Assembly (NCBI RefSeq): GCF_002419965.1
Contig: NZ_DIHC01000032.1
Coordinates: 42,851-100,912 of the forward strand
Origin: Pseudomonas sp. UBA5706
GTDB taxonomy: Bacteria > Pseudomonadota > Gammaproteobacteria > Pseudomonadales > Pseudomonadaceae
DNA: 58,062 nt
Reading direction: 5' to 3'
Below, piece by piece: positions 44,490 through 53,678 of this stretch. The stretch's first letter is position 1. Each line of letters starts with the position of its first letter. Position numbers and translations under genes: made by a program. The notes below the pieces were generated by a model that was not told the origin of the DNA, did not search any database, and saw nothing but the letters and a program-made list of their open reading frames with translations.

Positions 44490-44599
44490 TGATGGTTCCC
44501 ATGCCCGGCGTGGGAACTGTGCCTTGAACGCTCCGTGGTCGTGACCGGATGACGCCGAGCGTCAGGGAATGCATTTCCACGCAGAGCGTAGGAACGATC
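44490..44599. repeat. Dispersed palindromic repeat, copy between urtA and urtB
   Basis: 110 bp. Left end TGATGGTTCCC with arm ATGCCCGGCGTGGGAA; right end CCACGCAGAGCGTAGGAACGATC; central GACGCCGAGCGTC palindrome. Same family as 27222-27319, 48194-48301 and 51850-51957. It lies 11 bases after the urtA stop and may attenuate or process the mRNA between the abundant binding protein and the permeases. Confidence 0.85.
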
Positions 44600-44649
44600 G
44601 GCACCCGCGCATGGCGGCAAAGTCATGCGGGTGCTTTCAGGACACCGAT

Positions 44650-46239
44650 ATGCCCAGAAGTCTTTATCGTCTCATTCTCGCCCTGAGCCTGTTGCTGCCC
44701 TTCACAGCGCATGCCAGCGATGCCGGCGACTTTGTCGCGGCCCCATCATCTGAACGCGCTGAGTTACTGGAAGCGTGGGCGGCCAAGCCCGACCCGGCGC
44801 GCATTGAATTGCTGGTTGCCCTGCAGGAAGGCCGCGTAGCTGGCGACAGCAGCAATCGCGCCTTCATTCAGCATGGCGACACCTTCACCCCGGTCGATCC
44901 GGGTGCGCCTTCATCGGCCGATGCCCCCAACCCCGATGAGCCTGAAACGCTCAGCCTGAACAACCGTCTGCGCGGTCTGCTGGAAACCGCCCTTGCCAGC
45001 CATCAGTTGCTCGCCGCCGACGCCAAGTTGCGCCTGACAGCCGCGCTGACCTTGCAAAAGAGCGCGCGCCCCGCTCAGCTGCCATTGCTCATGCAGCAAG
45101 TGGCGAGCGAGCAAGACGCCGCCGTGCACTCAGCGCTTAACCTTGCGCTGGCCAATCTGCAACTGGTGGATAGCAGCCCGACAGTGCGTCTGGCCGCCGT
45201 ACGTTTGCTCGGTGAAACGGGCGACCCGCTGGCTCGCACGCGCCTGGAAAACCTGCTCGAACCCAACGTCGAAACCGACCCGACCGTGCGCCTGGCGGCT
45301 GAGACCAGCCTGGCTCAGGTCAAGCGCAAGCTGATGATCGGAGAAGTGCTCGGTCAGGTGTTCAGTGGCATTTCGCTGGGGTCGATCCTGCTGCTGGCAG
45401 CGCTGGGCCTGGCGATCACTTTCGGCCTGCTGGGCGTCATCAACATGGCCCATGGCGAGATGCTGATGCTCGGCGCATACGCCACCTACGTCGTGCAGAT
45501 CATGTTCCAGCGCTATGCACCGGGTGCTATCGAGCTGTATCCACTTGTCGCGCTGCCGGTGGCGTTCTTCGTCACGGCCTGCATCGGCATGGCATTGGAG
45601 CGCACGGTGATTCGTCACCTGTATGGCCGCCCTCTGGAAACCCTGCTCGCGACCTGGGGCATCAGCCTGATGCTGATCCAGTTGATCCGTGTGGTGTTCG
45701 GCGCGCAGAACGTCGAAGTGGCCAACCCCGCATGGCTGTCCGGCGGGATCCAGGTGTTGCCCAATCTGGTGCTGCCGTACAACCGGATCATCATCATCGC
45801 CTTCGCGCTGTTCGTGGTGGTGCTGACCTGGCTGCTGTTGAACAAAACGCGCCTGGGCCTGAACGTGCGCGCCGTCACTCAGAACCGCAGCATGGCCGCC
45901 TGTTGCGGTGTGCCGACAGGCCGTATCGACATGATGGCCTTCGGGCTCGGTTCAGGCATAGCCGGGCTCGGCGGCGTGGCCTTGAGTCAGATCGGTAACG
46001 TCGGACCTGACCTGGGGCAGAGCTACATCATCGACTCGTTCCTGGTGGTGGTGCTTGGCGGCGTCGGTCAACTGGCCGGTAGCGTGATGGCAGCCTTTGG
46101 GCTGGGCATCGCCAACAAGCTTCTCGAACCGCAAATCGGCGCAGTGCTGGGCAAGATCCTGATCCTGGCGCTGATCATTCTGTTTATCCAGAAACGTCCG
46201 CAAGGGCTGTTTGCGCTCAAAGGACGGGTGATCGACTGA
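44650..46239 (+). CDS. urtB: Urea ABC transporter permease UrtB
   Basis: 529 residues from MPRSLYRLILALSLLLPFTAHA (signal peptide, AGGA upstream). The first about 230 residues are an exported helical extension with HEAT-like repeats (SALNLALANLQLVDSSPTVRLAAVRLL), usual for proteobacterial UrtB. The rest is a LivH-type permease: LGLAITFGLLGVINMAHGEMLMLGAYATY, GRPLETLLATWGISL and VVVLGGVGQLAGSVMAAFGLGI. It forms the inner-membrane channel with UrtC. The stop overlaps the urtC start (TGATG). Confidence 0.96.
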   Translation: MPRSLYRLILALSLLLPFTAHASDAGDFVAAPSSERAELLEAWAAKPDPARIELLVALQEGRVAGDSSNRAFIQHGDTFTPVDPGAPSSADAPNPDEPETLSLNNRLRGLLETALASHQLLAADAKLRLTAALTLQKSARPAQLPLLMQQVASEQDAAVHSALNLALANLQLVDSSPTVRLAAVRLLGETGDPLARTRLENLLEPNVETDPTVRLAAETSLAQVKRKLMIGEVLGQVFSGISLGSILLLAALGLAITFGLLGVINMAHGEMLMLGAYATYVVQIMFQRYAPGAIELYPLVALPVAFFVTACIGMALERTVIRHLYGRPLETLLATWGISLMLIQLIRVVFGAQNVEVANPAWLSGGIQVLPNLVLPYNRIIIIAFALFVVVLTWLLLNKTRLGLNVRAVTQNRSMAACCGVPTGRIDMMAFGLGSGIAGLGGVALSQIGNVGPDLGQSYIIDSFLVVVLGGVGQLAGSVMAAFGLGIANKLLEPQIGAVLGKILILALIILFIQKRPQGLFALKGRVID

Positions 46240-47318
46240 TGAACCAGCCATTGATGGTCACTGCCGCGCAACGCGCTGGCACTCAAGTCACGATCTCGGT
46301 GGGCGTGGTCATCCTCGCCCTGCTGATCGCCCTGCCGCTGCTGTCGCTGTTGCCCGAGAGCAACGGCCTGCAAGTGTCGGCCTACACCCTGACGCTGGTG
46401 GGCAAGATTCTCTGCTACGCCATCGTTGCCTTGGCGCTGGATCTGGTCTGGGGCTACGCCGGCCTGCTGTCCCTGGGGCACGGCCTGTTCTTCGCCCTCG
46501 GCGGTTATGCGATGGGCATGTACCTGATGCGTCAAGCCTCGGGTGACAGCCTGCCGGCGTTCATGACCTTTCTGTCGTGGACCGAACTGCCGTGGTACTG
46601 GGTCGGCACCGAGCATTTGCTCTGGGCCATGTGCCTGGTGGTGCTGGCGCCGGGGCTGCTGGCGCTGGTGTTCGGCTTCTTCGCTTTCCGCTCGCGGATC
46701 AAAGGCGTGTATTTCTCGATCATGACCCAAGCCCTGACGTTCGCCGGGATGTTGCTGTTCTTCCGCAACGAAACCGGTTTTGGTGGCAACAACGGCTTTA
46801 CCAACTTTCGCAGCATTCTGGGCTACAGCATCACCTCCCAAGGCACCCGCGCGGTGCTGTTCCTGCTGACCGTGGCCCTGCTGGTGGGCAGCCTCTTCGT
46901 GGGCTGGCGTCTGGCATGCAGCAAGTTCGGTCGGGTGCTGACCGCGGTGCGTGATGCGGAAAACCGATTGATGTTCTGCGGCTACGATCCGCGCGGATTC
47001 AAGCTGTTCGTCTGGGTCTTGAGCGCGGTGTTGTGCGGTTTGGCGGGCGCGCTGTACGTGCCGCAGGTCGGGATTATCAACCCCAGCGAAATGTCGCCGA
47101 CCAACTCCATCGAGGCCGCCGTCTGGGTAGCCCTGGGCGGTCGTGGCACATTGATCGGCCCGCTGCTCGGCGCCGGTCTGGTGAACGGCATGAAAAGCTG
47201 GTTCACCGTGGCGTTCCCCGAGTACTGGCTGTTCTTCCTCGGCGCTCTGTTCATTGTGGTGACGTTGTACCTGCCCAAAGGCGTAATTGGTTTGATCAAG
47301 AACAGAGGCGAACGATGA
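46239..47318 (+). CDS. urtC: Urea ABC transporter permease UrtC
   Basis: 359 residues, LivM-type permease with about eight to ten helices. Marks are ALALDLVWGYAGLLSLGHGLFFALGGYAMGMY, AFRSRIKGVYFSIMTQALT, the ABC-coupling CGYDPRGFKLFVWVLSA and EAAVWVALGGRGTLIGPLLGA. Overlaps urtB at its start and urtD at its end (ATGA). Confidence 0.96.
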   Translation: MNQPLMVTAAQRAGTQVTISVGVVILALLIALPLLSLLPESNGLQVSAYTLTLVGKILCYAIVALALDLVWGYAGLLSLGHGLFFALGGYAMGMYLMRQASGDSLPAFMTFLSWTELPWYWVGTEHLLWAMCLVVLAPGLLALVFGFFAFRSRIKGVYFSIMTQALTFAGMLLFFRNETGFGGNNGFTNFRSILGYSITSQGTRAVLFLLTVALLVGSLFVGWRLACSKFGRVLTAVRDAENRLMFCGYDPRGFKLFVWVLSAVLCGLAGALYVPQVGIINPSEMSPTNSIEAAVWVALGGRGTLIGPLLGAGLVNGMKSWFTVAFPEYWLFFLGALFIVVTLYLPKGVIGLIKNRGER

Positions 47319-48169
47319 AAAGTACGCCCACCCCCGCATTCGATCCGGCACTGGACCCTAACAGCGACGCCGGTACAAGCCGCGACGCCATTGGCCTGGG
47401 ACAGGTCGCAGGCCGAGGCCTGAACACTCGCCATGGCACCATCCTGACCCTGGAAAACATCAGCGTCAGCTTTGACGGTTTCAAGGCGCTCAACGACCTG
47501 AACCTGTATATCGGCGTAGGCGAGCTGCGCTGCATCATCGGCCCCAATGGCGCGGGCAAGACCACGCTGATGGACGTGATCACCGGCAAGACGCGCCCCA
47601 GCCACGGCACCGCCTGGTTCGGCGAGACACTGGACCTGACCCGGATGAGCGAAGTGCAGATCGCACAGGCGGGCATCGGCCGCAAGTTTCAGAAACCGAC
47701 GGTGTTCGAGGCGCTGAGCGTGTTCGAGAACCTGGAGTTGGCGCAAAAGACCGACAAATCGGTATGGGCCAGCCTGCGGGCCAAACTCAACGGCGATCAG
47801 CGTGCTCGCATCGACGAAGTGTTGGAAACCATTCGCTTGACGGCCTCAATGTCGCGCCCTGCCGGCCTGTTATCGCACGGCCAGAAGCAGTTTCTGGAGA
47901 TCGGCATGCTGCTGGTCCAGGACCCGCAATTATTGCTGCTCGATGAGCCTGTAGCGGGCATGACCGACGCTGAGACCGAGTTCACTGCCGAACTGTTCAA
48001 GACCCTTGCGGGCAAGCACTCGCTGATGGTGGTCGAGCACGACATGGGCTTCGTCGGCACCATCGCCGACCACGTCACCGTGCTGCATCAGGGCAGCGTA
48101 CTGGCCGAGGGGTCGCTGGAGGACGTGCAGGCCGATGAGCGGGTGATCGAGGTTTATTTGGGACGTTGA
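47315..48169 (+). CDS. urtD: Urea ABC transporter ATPase UrtD
   Basis: 284 residues from the ATG overlapping the urtC stop. After a variable N-terminal 40 residues comes a LivG-type ATPase: Walker A GPNGAGKTT, Q-loop region GIGRKFQKPTVFEALSVFENL, signature LSHGQKQ, Walker B LLLLDEPVAGMT and the switch His in VVEHDMGFVG. It powers urea uptake with UrtE. A palindromic repeat and a REP-like unit separate it from urtE. Confidence 0.97.
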   Translation: MKSTPTPAFDPALDPNSDAGTSRDAIGLGQVAGRGLNTRHGTILTLENISVSFDGFKALNDLNLYIGVGELRCIIGPNGAGKTTLMDVITGKTRPSHGTAWFGETLDLTRMSEVQIAQAGIGRKFQKPTVFEALSVFENLELAQKTDKSVWASLRAKLNGDQRARIDEVLETIRLTASMSRPAGLLSHGQKQFLEIGMLLVQDPQLLLLDEPVAGMTDAETEFTAELFKTLAGKHSLMVVEHDMGFVGTIADHVTVLHQGSVLAEGSLEDVQADERVIEVYLGR

Positions 48170-48193
48170 TGCAGATGTCGCTCGTTTCTGTGT

Positions 48194-48301
48194 TGATCAT
48201 TCCCACGCTCCGCGTGGGAATGCATCCGCTGAGGCTGCGCGTCATCAACGGGCCGCCGAGCGTCCATTGCAGCATTCCCACGCAAAGCATGGGAACGATC
48301 A
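48194..48301. repeat. Dispersed palindromic repeat, copy between urtD and urtE
   Basis: 108 bp. Left TGATCATTCCCACGCTCCGCGTGGGAA (itself a hairpin, 48194-48220), right ATTCCCACGCAAAGCATGGGAACGATCA (another hairpin), with CTGCGCGTC and GAGCGTCC in the centre. Same family as the other copies. Confidence 0.87.
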
Positions 48302-48322
48302 TCTTCAGCATTCGAAAGACAG

Positions 48323-48350
48323 CTTCGCGGATAAATCCGCTCCCACAGGG
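48323..48350. repeat. REP-like element upstream of urtE
   Basis: CTTCGCGGATAAATCCGCTCCCACAGGG is a close form of the Pseudomonas REP consensus with TTCGCGGGTAAACCCGCTCCTACAGGG. The palindromic core GCGGATAAATCCGC can form a small hairpin. It lies 35 bases before the urtE start. Confidence 0.8.
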
Positions 48351-48384
48351 ACAGCGGCAGCCGTCAGAAAAGAGAACGAACCTT

Positions 48385-49083
48385 ATGCTTCAGGTAGAAA
48401 AGCTTCATCAGTATTACGGCGGCAGCCATATTCTGCGTGGTCTGTCTTTCGACGTGAAGATCGGCGAAGTGACCTGCCTGCTGGGGCGTAACGGCGTAGG
48501 CAAGACCACCTTGCTCAAAGTGCTAATGGGCCTGTTGCCCGCCAAGGAGGGCGCGGTGCAGTGGGAGGGCAAGCCGATCACAGGGTTTAAACCGCATCAG
48601 CGGGTACATTCAGGCATCGCTTATGTGCCACAGGGTCGGGAGATTTTCGGGCGCCTGACGGTAGAGGAAAACCTGCTGATGGGCCTGTCACGCTTCCCCG
48701 GCTCGCAGGCCAAACAAGTGCCGGCTTTCATCTACGAGCTGTTCCCGGTGCTGCTGCAGATGAAGCACCGGCGCGGCGGCGATCTGTCCGGTGGCCAACA
48801 GCAACAGCTGGCCATCGGTCGCGCCCTGGCCAGCCGTCCGCGCTTGCTGATTCTGGACGAACCCACCGAAGGCATTCAGCCGTCGGTGATCAAGGAAATC
48901 GGCGCGGTGATCAAGACGCTTGCGGCCCGTGGCGATATGGCGATTCTGCTGGTCGAGCAGTTTTATGACTTCGCTGCCGAACTGGCCGATCAGTACATCG
49001 TCATGTCTCGCGGCGAGATCGTTCAGCAAGGTCGCGGCGAAAACATGGAAACCGAAGGCGTACGTGGCCTGGTCACTATTTGA
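48385..49083 (+). CDS. urtE: Urea ABC transporter ATPase UrtE
   Basis: 232 residues from MLQVEKLHQYYGGSHILRGL. A LivF-type ATPase: Walker A GRNGVGKTT, GIAYVPQGREIFGRLTVEENL, signature LSGGQQQQLAIGRAL, Walker B LLILDEPTEGIQPSVI and switch His replaced by Gln in VEQFYDF as is usual in this subfamily. Partner of UrtD. It is 215 bp from urtD, the gap being filled by two repeats, and 46 bp before ureD. Confidence 0.97.
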   Translation: MLQVEKLHQYYGGSHILRGLSFDVKIGEVTCLLGRNGVGKTTLLKVLMGLLPAKEGAVQWEGKPITGFKPHQRVHSGIAYVPQGREIFGRLTVEENLLMGLSRFPGSQAKQVPAFIYELFPVLLQMKHRRGGDLSGGQQQQLAIGRALASRPRLLILDEPTEGIQPSVIKEIGAVIKTLAARGDMAILLVEQFYDFAAELADQYIVMSRGEIVQQGRGENMETEGVRGLVTI

Positions 49084-49129
49084 CGCACAATCGGCTAAGG
49101 TAGATGCCTGCGAAAACGAAAAAGAACCT

Positions 49130-49975
49130 ATGAATCTTCCTGTTCCCGCCGCCCTGTTCACGCCCAGCTGGCACGCCGAGCTGGAGTTGGGCTATGGGCG
49201 TTTCGGTGATACCACGCGCCCGACTCAGCGCCGTCACAAAGGCCCGTTGCGGGTGCAGAAACACCTGTATGCCGAAGGCCCGCACGTGTGCCAGCACATC
49301 ATCGTCCACCCGCCGGGCGGGATTGCCGGTGGCGACCGGCTGGACATCAGCGCCAGCGTCGGTCCCGGCGCCTGGGCACAGCTGACCAGCCCCGGCGCGG
49401 CCAAGTGGTACCGCGCGGCGAGCCCTGCGTACCAACAACTGGAGCTGAAAGTCGCTGCGGGCGCTACGCTGGAATGGTTACCGCAGGAGACCATCGTCTT
49501 CAGCGAGGCTAAAGCGCAGTTGACGACGTGCATCGAGCTTGAAGGCGATGCCCGACTGTTCTACTGGGACGTGGTGGCGCTCGGGCGGCCGGCCAGTGGC
49601 GAGCGTTTCGATCATGGGCATTTTCAGGCGCATCTGGATATTCGTCGTGACGGCAAAGCGCTATGGCATGAACGCCAGCGCCTCCAGGGCAATGACGGAC
49701 TGCTGGATTCGCCGGTCGGTTTGGGTGGCAAGCCAGTGTTCGCGACGCTGATCGTGACCGGAGAAATCGACGCCCGGTTGTTGGAGCGTTGCCGTGAACG
49801 GGCTGACCATTCGCCCGTGCGCGGTGACCTGACTCAGTTACCGGGTCTGGTGGTGGCACGTTGCCTGGCTGAAGAAGCCCTGCACGCGCGAGCCTGGCTG
49901 ATCGAACTATGGAAGCTGCTACGCCCTGCCCTTTTGGGCCGAGAGGCTGTACCACCGAGGATTTGGAGTACCTGA
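49130..49975 (+). CDS. ureD: Urease accessory protein UreD
   Basis: 281 residues from MNLPVPAALFTPSWHAELEL. Family features are RRHKGPLRVQKHLYAEGP, HIIVHPPGGIAGGDRL, TSPGAAKWYRA and LEWLPQETIVFSEAKA. UreD is the scaffold that receives UreF and UreG on apo-urease for nickel insertion. It is the first urease gene after the urt transporter, and ureA follows after about 93 bp. ureE, ureF and ureG must be elsewhere. Confidence 0.96.
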   Translation: MNLPVPAALFTPSWHAELELGYGRFGDTTRPTQRRHKGPLRVQKHLYAEGPHVCQHIIVHPPGGIAGGDRLDISASVGPGAWAQLTSPGAAKWYRAASPAYQQLELKVAAGATLEWLPQETIVFSEAKAQLTTCIELEGDARLFYWDVVALGRPASGERFDHGHFQAHLDIRRDGKALWHERQRLQGNDGLLDSPVGLGGKPVFATLIVTGEIDARLLERCRERADHSPVRGDLTQLPGLVVARCLAEEALHARAWLIELWKLLRPALLGREAVPPRIWST

Positions 49976-50068
49976 GGGCGGGTATTCGTACGCAGCCAGG
50001 CCGGACTGCTGTAGAGGTCATGCAGCGCCCCAGGCTCACCTTATTCAGTTATTGGAAACGGAAAACCC

Positions 50069-50371
50069 ATGGACCTGACTCCACGCGAAAAAGACAAGAT
50101 GCTGATTTTCACCGCCGGTCTGGTCGCCGAGCGGCGGCTGGCACGGGGTTTGAAACTTAACTACCCGGAGGCCATGGCGTTCATCTCCGCGGCGCTGCTC
50201 GAAGGCGCGCGCGATGGGCAGACGGTTGCGCAATTGATGCACTACGGCACCACCCTGCTGACCCGCGAACAGGTGATGGAGGGCATCCCGGAAATGATCC
50301 CGGAAATCCAGGTCGAGGCCACTTTCCCGGATGGCACCAAGCTGGTCACCGTGCATCAGCCGATCGCCTGA
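50069..50371 (+). CDS. ureA: Urease gamma subunit
   Basis: 100 residues, the standard gamma subunit length: MDLTPREKDKMLIFTAGLVAERRLARGLKLNYPEAMAFIS, with TREQVMEGIPEMIPEIQVEATFPDGTKLVT at the end. It is a structural subunit of the trimeric (alpha-beta-gamma) urease. Two acetyltransferase genes lie between it and ureB. Confidence 0.98.
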   Translation: MDLTPREKDKMLIFTAGLVAERRLARGLKLNYPEAMAFISAALLEGARDGQTVAQLMHYGTTLLTREQVMEGIPEMIPEIQVEATFPDGTKLVTVHQPIA

Positions 50372-50398
50372 AGCACCTTGGACGAAGTGGAAACGAAC

Positions 50399-50938
50399 AT
50401 GACGCATACGATTCGTGACGCACTGCTGACTGACATGCCTGCCGTGCTGGATATTTACAATGATGCCGTGCTCAACACCACGGCAATCTGGAACGAGCAA
50501 CCGGTGGACCTGAGCAACCGCGAAGCCTGGTTGGCTGCACGCCAGAGCCAGGGCTATCCGATTCTGCTGGCCGTCGATGAAGCCAACCAGGTGTTGGGCT
50601 ATTCCTCGTTCGGCGACTGGCGCCCGTTCGAAGGCTTCCGTCACACCGTGGAGCACTCGGTCTACGTGCGTGCCGACCAACGCGGCAATGGACTGGGGCC
50701 ACTGCTGATGACAGCACTGATCGACCGTGCCAGGACCTGCGACAAGCACATGATGGTCGCGGCTATCGAAAGTGCGAACGCGGCGTCAATTCATTTGCAT
50801 GAGCGCCTGGGCTTCATCACCACCGGGCGGATGCCACAAGTTGGCACCAAGTTCGGTCGCTGGCTGGATCTGACTTTCATGCAACTGGACCTGTCGCCTG
50901 GCACACCTGCTCCACCCTCGCAGGCCCCGGCAAGATAA
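50399..50938 (+). CDS. GNAT acetyltransferase, phosphinothricin/methionine sulfoximine type
   Basis: 179 residues from MTHTIRDALLTDMPAV; a longer start seven codons upstream is less likely. It has the phosphinothricin acetyltransferase pattern: ILDIYNDAVLNTTAIWNE-like opening, YSSFGDWRPFEGFRHTVEHSVYV and the acetyl-CoA loop RGNGLGPLL, with FGRWLDLTFMQ at the end. The P. aeruginosa gene in this place (PA4866) acts on methionine sulfoximine and sulfone. The same is likely here but not proven. It sits within the urease operon. Confidence 0.92.
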   Translation: MTHTIRDALLTDMPAVLDIYNDAVLNTTAIWNEQPVDLSNREAWLAARQSQGYPILLAVDEANQVLGYSSFGDWRPFEGFRHTVEHSVYVRADQRGNGLGPLLMTALIDRARTCDKHMMVAAIESANAASIHLHERLGFITTGRMPQVGTKFGRWLDLTFMQLDLSPGTPAPPSQAPAR

Positions 50939-50988
50939 GCCCCATTGCGCCCCTTGAACCCTGATTGCTCAAACCATAAGGAAATCCC

Positions 50989-51525
50989 ATGAACGCTGCT
51001 CAGTTGCGACGTGTTACCAGCGAAAGCTTCGCGCATTACCGCCACGGTCTGGTGGCGTTGTTACTGGATGCCGTGCAGGGAGGCGCATCGGTGGGTTTCA
51101 TGGCCGACTTGAGCGCTGCCGAAGCCTACAACTGGTGGGACGGCGTACGGACCCAGGTCGAGCAAGGCGAGGTGTTGTTGTGGGTAGTGGTGCAAGACGA
51201 ACAGGTGCTGGCGACCGTGCAATTGGCGCTGTGCCAGAAGGCCAATGGCCTGAACCGCGCCGAGGTGCAAAAACTGCTGGTACTCGATCATGCCCGACGT
51301 CGCGGGCTGGCCACGCAATTGATGCAGGCGGTTGAACAGGCCGCCGTTCAGCACCAGCGCGGGCTGCTGTACCTGGACACCCTGGCCGGCTCGCCGGCCG
51401 AAGATTTCTACCGTGCCTTGGGCTACGAACTGTCCGGCAAGCTTCCGGACTACGCCTGCAACCCGGACGGCGAATATCACGCTACGGCCCTTTACTACAA
51501 ATTACTGCCGAGGAAGAGCGCATGA
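50989..51525 (+). CDS. GNAT family N-acetyltransferase
   Basis: 178 residues. GNAT fold with VQLALCQKANGLNRAEVQKLLV, the acetyl-CoA loop ARRRGLATQLM (after LLVLDH) and LLYLDTLAGSPAEDFYRALGYE. The substrate is unknown. AAGGAAA precedes the ATG and the stop overlaps the ureB start (ATGA), so it is translationally coupled to a urease subunit. It is not closely similar to the preceding acetyltransferase, so this is not a recent tandem duplication. Confidence 0.9.
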   Translation: MNAAQLRRVTSESFAHYRHGLVALLLDAVQGGASVGFMADLSAAEAYNWWDGVRTQVEQGEVLLWVVVQDEQVLATVQLALCQKANGLNRAEVQKLLVLDHARRRGLATQLMQAVEQAAVQHQRGLLYLDTLAGSPAEDFYRALGYELSGKLPDYACNPDGEYHATALYYKLLPRKSA

Positions 51526-51827
51526 TTGCTGGTGAATACCGGATCCAGCCCGGAGAGATTGAGCTCAATGCCGGGCGTCGGACCCTCACCCTCCGCGTCG
51601 CCAACAGCGGGGACCGGCCGATCCAGGTCGGCTCGCATTTCCACTTTTTCGAAACCAACGACGCCCTCATCTTCGACCGCGCCGCCAGCCGCGGCATGCG
51701 CTTGAACATCCCGGCGGGGACTGCCGTGCGCTTCGAGCCGGGGCAGGCGCGAGAGGTCGAGCTGGTCGACCTGGCGGGGTCGCGGCGGGTGTTTGGGTTT
51801 GCCGGGCGGGTGATGGGCGACCTCTGA
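51522..51827 (+). CDS. ureB: Urease beta subunit
   Basis: 101 residues: MIAGEYRIQPGEIELNAGRRTLTLRVANSGDRPIQVGSHFHFFETN then RGMRLNIPAGTAVRFEPGQ and VFGFAGRVMGDL. This is the complete beta subunit. It overlaps the upstream acetyltransferase by four bases. A palindromic repeat lies between it and ureC. Confidence 0.98.
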   Translation: MIAGEYRIQPGEIELNAGRRTLTLRVANSGDRPIQVGSHFHFFETNDALIFDRAASRGMRLNIPAGTAVRFEPGQAREVELVDLAGSRRVFGFAGRVMGDL

Positions 51828-51849
51828 TCTGCGTCGCTGAACTCATACC

Positions 51850-51957
51850 TGATCGTTCCCACGCTCCGCATGGGAACGCCTGACTGGACGCTTCGCGTCC
51901 GTTGTTGTGACGCAGAGCGTCACGGGATGCGTTACCACGCAGAGCGTGGAACGATCA
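51850..51957. repeat. Dispersed palindromic repeat, copy between ureB and ureC
   Basis: 108 bp. Left TGATCGTTCCCACGCTCCGCATGGGAACG, right CCACGCAGAGCGTGGAACGATCA, centre GACGCAGAGCGTC with a second GGACGCTTCGCGTCC hairpin. Same family as the other copies. It ends 20 bases before the ureC ATG. Confidence 0.87.
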
Positions 51958-51977
51958 TTGAATCTCAAGGCATGTAG

Positions 51978-53678
51978 ATGAAAATTTCCAGACAAGCCTA
52001 CGCCGACATGTTCGGCCCTACCGTCGGCGACCGTGTACGTCTTGCCGATACCGAGCTGTGGATCGAGGTCGAGAAGGACTTCACTACGTACGGCGAGGAA
52101 GTGAAATTCGGCGGCGGCAAGGTCATCCGTGACGGTATGGGCCAAGGCCAATTGCCAGCCGCCGAGGTCGTCGATACGTTGATCACCAACGCGCTGATCA
52201 TCGATCACTGGGGTATCGTCAAAGCCGACGTGGGCCTTAAGAATGGACGCATCGCCGCCATCGGCAAGGCAGGCAACCCGGACATCCAGCCCGATGTGAC
52301 CATCGCCATCGGTGCCGCCACTGAAATCATCGCAGGCGAAGGCATGATCCTGACCGCTGGCGGCGTCGACACGCACATCCATTTCATCTGCCCGCAACAG
52401 ATCGAAGAGGCGCTGATGAGTGGCGTCACCACCATGATCGGCGGCGGCACGGGCCCCGCAACCGGCACCAACGCGACGACTGTAACGCCCGGCAAATGGC
52501 ACATGATGCGCATGCTGCAGGCCGCCGAAGCGTTCCCGATGAACATCGGCTTCACCGGCAAGGGTAATGTCAGTGTGCCCGAGCCACTGATCGAGCAGGT
52601 CAAGGCCGGCGCCATCGGCCTCAAGCTGCACGAAGACTGGGGCACCACGCCTGCGGCCATCGACAACTGCCTGACCGTCGCCGACCAATACGACGTGCAG
52701 GTGGCGATCCACACCGACACCCTGAACGAGTCCGGCTTCGTCGAAACCACCCTGGGCGCGTTCAAGAACCGCACCATTCACACCTATCACACCGAAGGGG
52801 CCGGTGGCGGCCACGCACCGGACATCATCAAGGCGTGTGGCTTCCCTAATGTGCTGCCGAGTTCGACCAACCCGACCCGACCGTTCACCCGCAACACCAT
52901 CGATGAGCATCTGGACATGCTGATGGTCTGCCATCACCTGGACCCCAGCATCGCCGAGGACGTGGCGTTCGCCGAGAGCCGCATTCGCCGCGAAACCATC
53001 GCAGCCGAGGACATCCTGCATGACCTGGGCGCCTTTTCGATGCTCAGCTCCGACAGCCAGGCCATGGGCCGCGTCGGCGAGGTGATCATGCGCACCTGGC
53101 AGACCGCCGACAAAATGAAACGCCAGCGTGGCCCATTGCCGGGTGACGGCGAAGGCAATGACAACTTTCGCGCCAAACGCTACATCGCCAAATACACCAT
53201 CAATCCGGCGATTACCCACGGTATCAGTCATGAAGTGGGTTCAATCGAGGTGGGTAAATGGGCGGATCTGGTGCTTTGGCGTCCGGCGTTCTTCGGCGTC
53301 AAACCGACGCTGATCCTCAAGGGCGGCTCTATCGCGGCGAGCCTGATGGGCGACGCCAACGCCTCAATCCCGACCCCGCAACCGGTGCACTACCGCCCGA
53401 TGTTTGCCAGCTACGGCAGCTCCCTGCACGCCAGCAGCCTGACCTTCATCAGCCAGGCGGCTTTCGATGCGGGCGTACCGGACCAACTGGGTTTGAAGAA
53501 GCAAATCGCCGTGGTCAAAGGCTGCCGCAGCGTGACCAAGGCCGACCTGATCCACAACGATTACCTGCCCAAGATTGAGGTGGACCCACAGACCTACCAG
53601 GTCAAGGCCGACGGCGTGCTGTTGTGGTGCGAGCCTGCAGACGTATTGCCAATGGCGCAGCGTTATTTTCTGTTCTAG
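51978..53678 (+). CDS. ureC: Urease alpha (catalytic) subunit
   Basis: 566 residues, normal alpha length. The nickel/catalytic elements are intact: VDTHIHFICPQQ (first His pair), GLKLHEDWGTTP with the carbamylated Lys, HTDTLNESGFVE, HTYHTEGAGGGHAPDI and MVCHHLDP with the flap His. SMLSSDSQAMGRVGE holds the last Asp ligand. It hydrolyses urea to ammonia and carbamate. The 150-bp gap from ureB is mostly a palindromic repeat. No terminator is obvious after it. Confidence 0.98.
   Translation: MKISRQAYADMFGPTVGDRVRLADTELWIEVEKDFTTYGEEVKFGGGKVIRDGMGQGQLPAAEVVDTLITNALIIDHWGIVKADVGLKNGRIAAIGKAGNPDIQPDVTIAIGAATEIIAGEGMILTAGGVDTHIHFICPQQIEEALMSGVTTMIGGGTGPATGTNATTVTPGKWHMMRMLQAAEAFPMNIGFTGKGNVSVPEPLIEQVKAGAIGLKLHEDWGTTPAAIDNCLTVADQYDVQVAIHTDTLNESGFVETTLGAFKNRTIHTYHTEGAGGGHAPDIIKACGFPNVLPSSTNPTRPFTRNTIDEHLDMLMVCHHLDPSIAEDVAFAESRIRRETIAAEDILHDLGAFSMLSSDSQAMGRVGEVIMRTWQTADKMKRQRGPLPGDGEGNDNFRAKRYIAKYTINPAITHGISHEVGSIEVGKWADLVLWRPAFFGVKPTLILKGGSIAASLMGDANASIPTPQPVHYRPMFASYGSSLHASSLTFISQAAFDAGVPDQLGLKKQIAVVKGCRSVTKADLIHNDYLPKIEVDPQTYQVKADGVLLWCEPADVLPMAQRYFLF

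Noticed and set aside
51843..53231. 462-codon minus-strand frame across ureC
   Set aside because: Antisense shadow of ureC with no recognisable motifs.
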